Assembly (NCBI GenBank): GCA_963575745.1
Contig: CAUYUJ010022060.1
Coordinates: forward strand, 512,696 to 576,695
Direction: 5' to 3'
Length of the DNA: 64,000 nucleotides
From: Prorocentrum cordatum
Taxonomy: Eukaryota > Sar > Dinophyceae > Prorocentrales > Prorocentraceae
Both the position numbers and the translations under genes were made by a program. The notes under the pieces are model-generated. The model was not told the DNA's origin. It made no database searches and saw only the letters and a list, made by a program, of their open reading frames with translations. Positions 53,733 to 63,258 of the stretch are shown piece by piece (the stretch's first letter is position 1; each line of letters begins with the position of its first letter).

Positions 53733-54062
53733 CTCATGATTTGTTCCGCAGTGCGGTAACAACCGCAGCCCGTGTCAATTGTGAAACGCATTGAACCAAG
53801 GCTAACATGATCATTCCCTCGATCGCCTGCGGCAGCATTGCTTTCACTTTCACCCTCCCACCCAAGCCATAGCTTCCAAACCTCATTCTCAAGTTCCGAG
53901 GCTCTGCGCGGCTGATAGAGATGACGCTCTCGATTTGAGTGGCATGTGGTGGCAGGTGGTAGCAAGTGTCTTAGTGCACAGGTGACAGCGAACTGAGAGG
54001 CCACGCTGTGCTGATTTTCCGTCTTCACGCACTTGGGCTTCGGACTGGTACCATGCGCTGTC
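53731..54062 (-). pseudogene. Possible retropepsin fragment beside the poly(A)
   Basis: Minus frame (about 53900-53735) reads SELENEVWKLWLGWEG, then MRFTIDTGCGCYRTAEQIM. A DTGCG in this context recalls the active-site motif of retroelement aspartic proteases. The frame ends at the poly(A)/array junction. Weak. Confidence 0.25.
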
Positions 54063-54162
54063 NNNNNNNNNNNNNNNNNNNNNNNNNNNNNNNNNNNNNN
54101 NNNNNNNNNNNNNNNNNNNNNNNNNNNNNNNNNNNNNNNNNNNNNNNNNNNNNNNNNNNNNN
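54063..54162. other. Assembly gap, 100 N
   Basis: Exactly 100 N, the usual placeholder for a scaffold gap of unknown length. Features on the two sides should not be assumed to be contiguous. Confidence 0.99.
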
Positions 54163-54485
54163 TGCAATGCCGTCATGCCCTTCACTGGCTGCCTCGCCCT
54201 CGACAGTTCCTTCATGGTGATATTCTGCATCGTCTCGGGCTCGCCGGAGATGAGGCTTACCACGACGATCCACGGCACGAGCACTCCAGGTTTGCAGCAA
54301 TGCGCAACCTCGTGTTGCTCTATTACCTATACCTGGAGGTCAAGCCTACGGCGTCGTCTACAAGATCACCTACTTCCGCATACTCCACGCACAAGACCTG
54401 CCACAGGGTCGCCCTGGACAGGCTTAACAACAACTTCTGAGTCTGGCCCCGCCCGCCGGCCAGCCAGACGAACCGCATGCGGGCA
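54163..54485. other. Unassigned stretch after the gap
   Basis: The minus frame reads VPWIVVVSLISGEPETMQNI up to the gap and could be a small protein piece. No family recognised. Confidence 0.25.
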
Positions 54486-54575
54486 CTGGCGTTCCTCCTC
54501 CTCCTCCTCCTCCTCCTCCTCCTCCTCCTCCTCCTCCTCCTCCTCCTCCTCCTCCCCCTCCTCCTCCCCCTCCCC
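54486..54575 (+). repeat. CTC polypyrimidine tract
   Basis: TCCTCC repeats of about 75 bp with CCCC interruptions. Not coding. Confidence 0.85.
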
Positions 54576-55319
54576 CGGGCCCCCCTCGGCTCGTGCGCGG
54601 ATTTACGGTCAGGCACTTTGGCTCGGCGTGTCGCGCCGCCGGTTCTGGCCCACCGCGCTTCGGCGCGCCACGCCATCCATTTCCCCGTCCAGGGTCGTCG
54701 ACGTCTCGAGCTTTTCCCGGGCTCCCGCCCCGCGGAGCGGAGCAACGCGCTGTCCGCTCGCAAGGCACAGCGTGTTACCGCGTGGCGCCGGGGCCCGCCG
54801 CCGCGACACGATATCCACAACAATGTCCTGCCCGTATGTTGTTCCACGGCTCCATGGCCCGAGCGGCGCGCTCCTGCGTCTCGCGCTGCGGCGTGGCATG
54901 GCTGCGGTGATGTGCGGTGTTCGAGGTTGGCAGGATCCTGCTGGTGGTCGGCGCCGGGAGCAACAAACATTGACGAGGGCCCGCGGGAGCGGCCCCCTGG
55001 ACGGCCGAGGTCGCGAGAGCAGCGGCAGTGCTCGCTTCTTCCCCGCGGCTCCGGGAGTCCAGGCATATCCGCGCTGTCGCCCCCCTCCCGACCCAGAGCG
55101 CCCCGGCAGGACGCCGCGCCCCTCACGGGACGCGGGCACCTCCCTCCTCCTCCGTTCTTCTCCGTGCTCCGCCGTCGTGCTCCACCGTCCCTTCGTCCTC
55201 CTTCGTCTTCGTCATCGTCGTCCTCCTCTCACTCTCGCCCGTCGTGTGTCGATCCCTCTCGGTGGATTTGTTTGTTGTTCTCCCTCTCTCTTTTTCTCTT
55301 TCTCTCTCTCTCTCGTTTC
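54576..55319. other. Unassigned GC-rich stretch
   Basis: Open frames on both strands with high GC; none recognised. 55130-55320 turns pyrimidine-rich (CTCTCTC run at 55283-55315). Confidence 0.3.
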
Positions 55320-55765
55320 CCCAACCATCCTGTGGTGTTGGGTCCTCGTTTTGAAGAGACGGTGCCCCGCGTCCTCCTCTCCTCTCCTCTCCTCTCCTCC
55401 TCCTCCCCCCTCCTCCCTCCTCCCGTCATCATCATCATCGTCATCATCATCACCATCATCGTCGTCATCGTCATCGTCATCATCGTCGTCGTCATCATCG
55501 TCATCATCGTAAGCATCACCATCATCACCATCATCGTCGTCATCGTCATCGTCATCATCGTCGTCGTCATCATCGTCATCATCGTAAGCATCACCATCAT
55601 CGCCATCATCATCGCCGTTATCGCCACCATCATCATCATTGTCATCCTCCTCATCATCATCAGCATCATCATCATAATCATCATCATCATAATCATCATC
55701 ATCCTCCGCATCATCACCATCACCATCACCATCACCATCACCATCACCATCACCATCACCATCAC

Positions 55766-55839
<74 letters not shown>

Positions 55840-55840
55840 G
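55320..55840 (+). repeat. Spacer plus CAT/CGT microsatellite, copy 2
   Basis: GTGTTGGGTCCTCGTTTTGA spacer, a CTCCT run, then about 410 bp of CAT with CGT and CAC variants, including an exact ~90-bp internal duplication (AAGCATCACCATCATC at 55509 and 55587). Same succession as 5646-5905. Confidence 0.85.
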
Positions 55841-57470
55841 CATGCGTCCCCTGCACCCATTTCGGCACACCCCTCACACGTTTCGTGGCCCCAAAGGGAG
55901 CTCCACCGAAGGCCCCAGTGGCTGCGCTCGCATGCGGTTCCACCCCCATTTTCGGCACACCCCTCACACGTTTCGTGGCCCCACAGGGAGCTCCACCGAA
56001 CGCCCCAGTGGCTGCGCTCGCATGCGGTTCCACCCCCCATTTCGGCACACCCCTCATACGTTTCGTGGCCCTCTGGAGCTTCCACCGAACACGCCATTGC
56101 TGCGCTCCGCATGCGGTTCCACCCCCCCATATCCATCTCGCACACTGAATCCTCCCTCACTCGTTTCGTGGCCCCATAGGGAGCCCCACCGAACGCCCCA
56201 GCGGCTGCGCTCGCATGCGGTTCCCCCCCCCTCCTCCCCTTCATTTCGGCACACTCCTCACACGTTTCGTGGCCCCGTAGAGAGCTCCACCGAAGGCCCC
56301 AGCGTCTGCGCTCGCATGCGGTTCCACCTTCCTTTTTGGCACACCCCTCACACGTTTCGCGGCCCCACAGGGAGCTCCACCGAACGCCCCAGTGGTTGCG
56401 CTCGCATGCGGTTCCACCCCACATTTCAGCACATCCTTCACACGCCTCGTGGCTCCATACGGAGCTCCCACGCCCCACACCGAACGCCCAGTGCTGCGCC
56501 TCGCCTGCGGTTCCACCCCCCATTCTAGGAACACCCCTCACCACGTTTCGTGCCCCATATGGAGCTCCACCGAACGCCCCCCCAAACAAAAAAAAATGTG
56601 GCTGCCCGACGCCTGCGGTTTCCACCCCCCCATCTTTCGCAGACACCTCAATTCGTTTCGTGGCCCCCATAGAGAGCTTCCACCGAAGGCCCCAGCGTCT
56701 GGCGCTCGCAATGCGGTTCCACCCCTCTTTTTCGGCACACCCTCACACGTTTCTTGGCCCCATAGGGAGCTCACACGAACGCCCCGCAGTGGCTGGCCGC
56801 TCTTCATGGCGGTTTCCGCCCTTTCCTCGCCCCCCCCTTTCGCACACCCCTCAACCGCTTTCGTGGCCCCTCCATAGGGGCTCCACCGAACGCCCCATGG
56901 CTGCGCTCGCATAGCGGGTTCCACCCCCCCATTTCGTTTCGTCATCGGCACACCCCTCACACGCTTCGTGGCCCCATAGGGAACTCCACCGAAGGCCCCA
57001 GTGGCTGCGCTCGCATGCGGTTCCACCCCTTATTCTGGCACACCCCTCACACGTTTCGTGGCTCCATAGGGGGCTCCACCGAACGCCCCAGTGGCTGCGC
57101 TCGCATGCGGTTCCGCCCCCCATTCTCGCACACCCCTCACACGTTTCGTGGCCCCATAGGGAGCTCCACCGAACGCCCCAGTGGCTGCGCTCGCATGCGG
57201 TTCCACCCCCCCATTTCGGCACACCCCTCACTCGTTTCGTGGCCCCATAGAGAGCTCCACCGAAGGCCCCAGCGTCTGCGCTCGCATGCGGTTCCACCCC
57301 TCTTTTCGGCACACCCCTCACACGTTTCGTGGCCCCACAGGGAGCTCCACCGAACGCCCCAGTGGCTGCGCTCGCATGCGGTTCCACCCCCCCGTTTCGG
57401 CACACCCCTCACACGCTTCGTGGCTCCATAGGGAGCTCCACCGAACGCCCCAGTGGCTGCGCTCGCACAA
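55841..57470. repeat. ~91-bp satellite, array 2
   Basis: About 17 units with TTTCGTGGCCCCATAGGGAG, CTCCACCGAACGCCCCAGTG and GCTCGCATGCGGTTCCACCC, then TTCGGCACACCCCTCACACG. Middle units (56440-56900) are degenerate, outer units are nearly identical. Minus frames such as CEGCAEMGGG are repeat translation. Related to the array at 5906-7018. Confidence 0.9.
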
Positions 57471-57739
57471 TTGCGGTATTCACAACGACGTATGGTTGGG
57501 CCTTTCGTCAGTTTTTTTTTGTTTTTTTTTTTTTTTTCCTCTCTCTCTCTATCTCTCTATATATATATACACATAACAAACTTGCGGAAGTCCGCGCGGA
57601 CTGCCTGGATCTGCGCTGGGATACGTGGCGGCGCCTCTGATACCGCTCCTGGCGCGCTCCGCGCGCCAGGGAGCGGGGTCCAGCGCCGATCCAAGAAATC
57701 CGCGCGGGCCTTCGAAAGTGATGTATTCAGATTGGACCT
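57471..57739. other. Satellite exit, T runs and GC-rich flank
   Basis: CACAATTGCGGTATTCACAAC (resembling 9395-9418), T runs at 57512-57537, a CTCTCT/TATATA patch to 57570, then GC-rich sequence with a CTGGCGCGCTCCGCGCGCCAG hairpin near 57648-57668 (perfect inverted arms). No gene. Confidence 0.5.
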
Positions 57740-57985
57740 CAAGCAGTGCTTGCACTTGGGGGTTCTTGCTCCTGTTCGATGGAACTGGGCCATGTCTTCG
57801 GTCTGGCGGCTACGTGGCCGCCGTCGCCGCCCCGTCGCCGCCTCGTCGCCGCCCGCCGTCTGGACCCATTCTTCGGTCTGGCGGCTATGTGGCCGCCGTC
57901 GCCGCCCCGTCACCGCTCCGTCGCCGCCTCGTCTTCGCCTGTCGCCGCCGTTGGATTGCACCACGTAGACTTCACGGAACAAACA
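57740..57985 (-). repeat. GC-rich GGCGACG repeat, minus-oriented copy
   Basis: The reverse complement matches 16661-17005: GTGCAATCC start, GGCGACGGCGGCCACATAGC, CGCCAGACCGAAGACATGGC and CAAGTGCAAGCACTG. Two near-identical CGGTCTGGCGGCTA-GTGGCC units lie inside. Confidence 0.65.
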
Positions 57986-58540
57986 TTCGCCTGCGGCGCG
58001 TTTTTGAATCGTTGACAACATAGGCTGCACCATATATACTGCACACCATTGATTGCGCCACGTATAGTTGACAACCTCTACTGCACAACATACTGTGCCA
58101 TATCGATTGTGCAACATATGTCGAGAAACATATTGGTTCTCCATCACATACATGGCACAGCATAGTTTGCACCACATCGGTTGCACCGCATACGTTTGAC
58201 CACATAGACTGCACCACATGTATTGTCCCAACTCGACTGCATCACATCAATTGTACGATATTTGTTTCGCGACTGCGGCGCGCTTGTGGACCGCTCACAC
58301 AACAGGTTGCATAAAATCTATTAAACAGCATATATTACAGCACATACATGACATAACATATATTGCACAGCATAGAGTGCACCACGTTTACTGCACTTCA
58401 AATCGTGTGCAACATACGTAGCACCACCTAGACAGCACAGCACACACACATGGTATACCATCGATTGACACTGTTTGGGGTCTACGCTGACTAACATTCC
58501 TAGTATACCACACTCTCTCTGTTTATTTTTACATATATAG
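57986..58540. repeat. AT-rich degenerate GCACCACATA repeat
   Basis: Many irregular GCACCACATA, GCACAACATA and TGCACAGCATA words about 15-20 bp apart. This is AT-richer than any other long stretch. Likely an old tandem repeat. Open frames are Cys/Tyr/Val-rich translations of it. Confidence 0.5.
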
Positions 58541-59092
58541 TTGCTTAGTCCCGTCTGTTTGCTTGCCCTCTGACTTCGGCGGAAATGTGTCCCCCGTAGC
58601 GTATGCTCTGAACGCGCGCGCATTGACCCGAAACGACTGTCCGTTCGTCAGTCCGTTCGCCTGCCTGAATGTCTGTCTGCCTGTTATTCGGAGGGACAGT
58701 CAAGACAGCGGCGGCCCTCCACAGTAGTTCCCGAAGATTTGCCAAGAGCGCGCTCGTTGCGTCCTTCCGGACGGTTGGCTCTGTGGTGGTGGGTGGTTGG
58801 GCCTCCTGGAGGTTTCTCGTCGCCACGGCTGGATACACATCGCAGAAGCGGGTCAGAGTGGACCCCTGGAGGAGTCCGGGGATCGATTTGGAGCAGATCT
58901 GGGCCAGGCGGGAGGGCCGCCATTGGCACAAGTGGCCCTCCTCCGAGTCTCTCTGTCTCCCTATCATGTCTGCGGTGCGTCTCTCTCAGACTTTCTCTCG
59001 TGGACCTTCTTCCCTCCTCCTCATCTGCTCTCGCTTCGCTGTGCCTCTATCTCTCTCTCTGCCTCTGTCCCTCTCCCTGCTTCCATTATCAG
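58541..59092 (+). other. Possible 5' part of a spliced gene
   Basis: Plus frame at 58669-58990 (ALHSSSRRFAKSALVASFRT and RSPGIDLEQIWARREGRHW) has protein-like composition. A pyrimidine-rich run (58985-59090) with TTATCAG leads into the exon at 59093. Start and splice donor are not resolved. Confidence 0.25.
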
Positions 59093-59195
59093 GCTGCTCA
59101 GGCCGTCTTGCCGGTGGAGGGGAAGAAGGAGAAGAAGGAGAAGAAGAAGTCCCAATGCTTTGCCTGCCCATGCGTCAAGGGAAGCAGGAAGAGCG
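59093..59195 (+). CDS. Internal exon, Lys-rich with Cys cluster
   Basis: After the acceptor TTATCAG (59086-59092) the frame reads AAQAVLPVEGKKEKKEKKK, then SQCFACPCVKG. The Lys-rich run followed by clustered Cys resembles the tail below at 60212. Exon end not fixed; the frame stays open to 59251. Function unknown. Confidence 0.3.
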
Positions 59196-59251
59196 ACGCC
59201 GAACTGTGTGGAGGGGAAACGCGAGGGAGGGCACGGAGATCTGCGCAATGA

Positions 59252-60211
59252 GAGCACTTGAAGTGGGAGCCTCGACGACGTATTGTCTGTGCGTGTTTGG
59301 TCAGTGTATCGCCTGCCAGGGCACAGCTTGGGAGGAGGGAGTCTCAATGCAGAGTCAGATTTACCTTCACTCTGCGATGCTCCCCCCTCGGTCGACGCCG
59401 CATCCGGGCGATGTTGTGCGTCCGTGCAGGCATTGTCCCGCTGCAAGGTTTGGCCGAGCCAGGCCGCCCCTGCATCCACTTGCAAGACCTGGCCGAGCAA
59501 GGCCACGCTAGCATTCGTGCCTCCAGCCGTGCCTTGCGCGGTCTGGCGTGCTGGCCGTGCCCATATCGAGGGCGCCAGTTGGAGCCGGCATCGGAGGACG
59601 AGTCCCAATGGGCACTCTGGCTCCCAGTATGCCCGCCTCTGGCCGCCTCGGGCGCTGGTCCACTCGGAGTGTACAGATAACGGCGGTTGCCCCGGGGAGC
59701 GCGCCCTGCCTTTGCACGTCTGGTACTCTCCAGCTTGTCCCTCGCCGTTCCCCGTCTTCCCTCTGCGCCCCTCTTGTTTCCCTCGCCGTTCCCTCCTCTC
59801 CTCTTTCCTCTTCGCCCGTCCTCTTCCTCCTCTCCCCTTTTCCCCTATTCCCTCTCCCCTCTTTCCTCCCTTCCGCTCCGTCCCTCTTTCTATTTCGGTC
59901 GCTCCATGCCCCTCCCCCTTCCAACTTTCCCTCGTCTCTCCTCTCTTCTGTTTTGCACTGCCTTAAATCCCTCGTCTCTCTCTCTTCCTCTCTTTTTTTC
60001 CTCTTTCTGCTTCTCTCTCTCCTCTTCCTCCTCTTTTCTCTCCTCTTCGCCCTCTCCCTTCCCATTGCGACTGCAGCTCCCCCTCGTTCGACTTTCTCTC
60101 TCTCTCTCTCGCTCTTTCCCTCTCTCTCTGTCGCTGTCTCTCTCTCTCTCTATTTCTCTCTTTTTATCTGTCTCTCTCCTCTACCATCCCCTGTCTCTAT
60201 CTTCGTTGCAG
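59252..60211 (+). other. Presumed intron with very long polypyrimidine tract
   Basis: 59740-60200 is almost pure C/T, with long CTCTCT runs, and ends in GTTGCAG at 60205-60211. Such a tract before an AG is what an intron acceptor looks like, though this one is unusually long. 59252-59740 is GC-rich without a recognised gene. Confidence 0.35.
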
Positions 60212-60263
60212 GTCGTCGAAGAAGGTCAAGACCAGCAAGAAGAAGAGCAAGGGCTGCTGCTGA
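60212..60263 (+). CDS. Terminal exon encoding Lys-rich tail ending Cys-Cys
   Basis: After GCAG at 60208-60211, with one base to complete a split codon, the frame reads SSKKVKTSKKKSKGCC and stops (TGA 60261-60263). A polybasic stretch ending in two Cys resembles C termini that are lipidated, as in Rab GTPases (CC) or palmitoylated membrane proteins. Which protein it belongs to cannot be told; the exon at 59093 is a candidate partner. Confidence 0.35.
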
Positions 60264-60431
60264 GTGCCCGTAATTTTTCCATGGCAAGGAGGGGTATGAG
60301 TAGATCGGCGAGGACTAGGAGGAGCAGGGTGGAGTGCGCGATGAGGAGAAGGACGAAACAATGATCTTTCTTCGTGCGTGTGTGTATGTGTGTGGTCTGG
60401 GGCTTCAGGGCATTCCAAGCGTTTCGGTGGT
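60264..60431. other. Possible 3' untranslated region
   Basis: Follows the TGA at 60263. No gene recognised before the GT array. Confidence 0.3.
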
Positions 60432-60446
60432 GTGTGTGTGTGTGTT

Positions 60447-60509
<63 letters not shown>

Positions 60510-60562
60510 TGGTGGGTGGGTGGGTGGGTGGTTGGGTGGGTGGGTGGGTGGGTGTGGGGGGG
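60432..60562 (+). repeat. GT dinucleotide and GGGT array
   Basis: About 70 bp of GT repeats followed by GGTGGGTGGGTGGG units to 60560. Consecutive GGG triplets with one-base loops can form G-quadruplexes on the plus strand. Confidence 0.9.
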
Positions 60563-60604
60563 TCTGAAGTGGTTTCGTCGGCGGCAGGAGCACTCTGAGT
60601 ACGA

Positions 60605-61012
60605 GTCGGATGATGATGCTGATGATGAGGCTGATGATGATGATGATGGTGGTGGTGATGATGATGATGATGAAACGTAGGAGGATGGGAATGAGGATGA
60701 GGACGAGGCTGATGAGGCTGATGATGCTGATGATGATGAGGAGGAGGACGATGATGATGCTGATGATGATTATGATGATGATGAGGCTGATGATGATGGT
60801 GACGTTCACGACGATGACTCCGACGATGATGATGCTGATGATGATGATGATGTTGATGATGCGTATGACGCTGTTGCTGCTGCTGATCTTGATGCTGATC
60901 ATGTTGATGATGATGCTGATTATCATGACGATGAAGATAGTAATGATGCTGCTGATGATGCGGCTGCTGATGATGCTGCTGCTGCTGATGATGATGATGA
61001 TGGTGATGATGC

Positions 61013-61067
<55 letters not shown>

Positions 61068-61075
61068 GGGGAGGA
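60605..61075 (+). repeat. GAT trinucleotide array
   Basis: GATGAT with GCT, GAG and GTT variants over 465 bp, the reverse type of the CAT array at 55430. Poly-Asp/Met frames are compositional. It turns into GGA repeats to 61155. Confidence 0.9.
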
Positions 61076-61365
61076 GCAAGAGGAAGTGGAGGAGGAGCAT
61101 GAGGAGGAGGAGCAGGAAGAGGAAGACGCGGAGGAGAAGAGGAGGAGGAGGAGGAGGACCAGTGTAAACCCAAGTCCCACCAACGATATTGCAATAAACC
61201 CTGTTTGGGACTTTAACTCAGTGACTCACCGATACTGTTGCGTCTTCACGATCCCGAACCGTGCTAGAACACCACTCCTGGGACTTCAACACCGCGAATC
61301 AATGTGACTGACAATGTGTCACCACGCCATTTCCGGGGCATTCACCATGGGATTTGTTCGGTGGC
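61076..61365. other. GGA run and short unique stretch
   Basis: GAGGAGG run to 61155, then about 200 bp of mixed sequence with no recognised feature. Confidence 0.4.
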
Positions 61366-61795
61366 AACCTCTTAAGACGAATGCGCGCGGCGCTAAGGCA
61401 ATATCCACATTTTGAAAAGGAGTCGCCCTCGATCCGTGAAGCTCTTGCGCACTTTTAAGACGAATGTGCGCGGCCCTCAGGCGAGAGCCACATTTTGAAA
61501 ACGGACCGCCCTCCATCCGTGAAGCTCTTGCAACTGTTCAAGACGAGTGTGTGCGGCGCTAAGGGGGGAGCCACATTTTGAGAACGGCTCGGGCTCCATC
61601 CGTGAAGCTCTTCTTTCAAGACGAGTGTGCGCGGGGCCAAGGCGAGAGCCGCATTTCATTTTGATAACGCGCCCCTCCATCCGTGAAACTGTTGCAGTTT
61701 TAACAAAACAGTGCGCGGCGCCTAAGGCGAGAGCTACATTTTGAAAACCACCCGCCGTCCATACGTAGAACATGTTGCATATTTTGAGCTTCAGG
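61366..61795 (+). repeat. ~83-bp tandem repeat, five units
   Basis: Units contain GCGCGGCGCTAAGGCGAGAG, CCACATTTTGAAAACG, CTCCATCCGTGAAGCTCTTG and TTTAAGACGAGTGT. The units are well diverged (about 75-85% alike by eye). CCACATTTTGAA is shared with the 71-bp repeat, perhaps by chance. Confidence 0.8.
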
Positions 61796-61879
61796 TTCTT
61801 AAATGGTGAGGAAGCCTTCGGCGAACTCCCCGCCCGCCCGACAGGCCTCGGGGCGCGACAAGGAGGCGTGAGTTGTGAG

Positions 61880-62290
61880 GACGAGGGATGGAGGAGGAAG
61901 AGGAGGAGGGGGAGGAGGAGGAGGAGGAGGAGGAGGAGGAGGAGGGAGTCAGGGAGGCGAGGGGGAGAGGAGGAGTAGGAAGAGAGGAGGAGTGAGGAGG
62001 AGGAGGGAGGAGGAGGAGGAGGAGGAGGATGGAGAGGAGGGGGCCGAGGAGTTGCGGGAGGAGGATGAGGAGGCGAAAGCAAGGGGAAGGGGGGGGGAGG
62101 AAGGAGGGCGAAGGCCGGAGGAGGGGGAGGAGGAGGAGGAGAGGAGGAGGAGGAGGAGGAGGAGGAGGAAGGAGAGGAGGAGGAGGCGGCAGGAGGAAGG
62201 ATGAGGAGGAGTGGGGGCCGGGGGAGGAGGAGAAGGGAGGAGGAGCAGGAAGAGGAGGAGGAGGAGAGGAGGGACAGGAGGATGGTCCAC
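61880..62290 (+). repeat. GGA polypurine tract, first
   Basis: About 400 bp of AGG repeats with GAGGAGT and GGGGG interruptions. Open frames are Glu/Arg/Gly or Pro/Ser/Leu-rich. Not coding. Confidence 0.9.
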
Positions 62291-62550
62291 AATAGCGGGG
62301 GAGGTTCAGGAACAGGAACGCGAGCCGGAGGAGGCGCGGCTCTGTTCGTGAGAGAAGGGGGCGGACGGGCGGGGGCGCTTGCTGGAGCTGAGTATAAGCT
62401 GGGCCAGAGTGGTCACGGCCCACCGATGGGGGCGAATCTCACTATACCCTGGGTCGGTTGGCGGGGAGGGGTGGGGGGGGGTAGGGGAGGAAGAAGCATA
62501 ATCCGGAGAGGGGCGGGAGAGAGCTGCGAATGGAGTCCTGAAGTCGAGGG
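62291..62550. other. Short unique stretch between purine tracts
   Basis: Mixed sequence with AGTATAAGCTGGG and CACTATACCC. No gene or RNA recognised. Confidence 0.3.
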
Positions 62551-63258
62551 TGGCGGGGGAGGAGGGAGCATGAAGAAGAGGCGGAGGCGGAGAAGCAAGG
62601 CAGCAGGGAGGAGGAGGAGGAGGGAATAGGATGAGGAATAATAGGAAGAGGATTAGAGGGGGCAGGAGGAGGAGAGCATGAGAAGGAGGAGGATAAGAGT
62701 AGAAGGAGGAGGAGGGGAGGAGAGGGAGAGGAGGGCGGCTGAGGAGGCGGAGGAAGCAGGAGGAGGAGGGAGAAGAGGAGGAGAGAAGAGGAGGAGGACA
62801 TGATGATTATGATGATGATGATGGGAGGAGGAGGAGGAAAGGAGGAGGAGCGGACGAAGAGGCGAAGAAGGTCGAGTTGGGCGAGGACGTAGACGAAGGA
62901 GGAGGATGAGGCTGGACGGTGGGAAGGATGATGATGCCGATGAGGAGGAGAGGAGGGAGGAGGAGGAGGATAATGAGGAAGAGAGAGGACGGCGAGAGGA
63001 CGAGGAGGAGGAGGAGGAGGAGGAGGAGGAGGAGGAGGAGGAGGAGGAGGAGGAGTAGGTGGATGATGATGAGGAGGAGGAGGAGAAGAAAACAATGAGG
63101 CGAAGAGGAGGGGGCTGGAAAGGATGAAGGCGAGGAGGTTGAGGAGGAGGAGGAGGAGGAAGAGGAGGAGGGGGAGGAGGAGGAGGAGGAACGGGATGAG
63201 GGCGAGGGGAATGAGGAGCAAGGAGTGGATGAGGGCGAGGAGGAGGAAGAGGAGGGTC
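62551..63258 (+). repeat. GGA polypurine tract, second
   Basis: About 700 bp of AGG repeats, cleanest at 63005-63055, with a GAT patch at 62800-62822. The longest purine bias in the window. Confidence 0.9.

Noticed and set aside
54477-56528. 683-codon plus frame
   Set aside because: It crosses CTC and CAT microsatellites and then the satellite; length comes from repeats.
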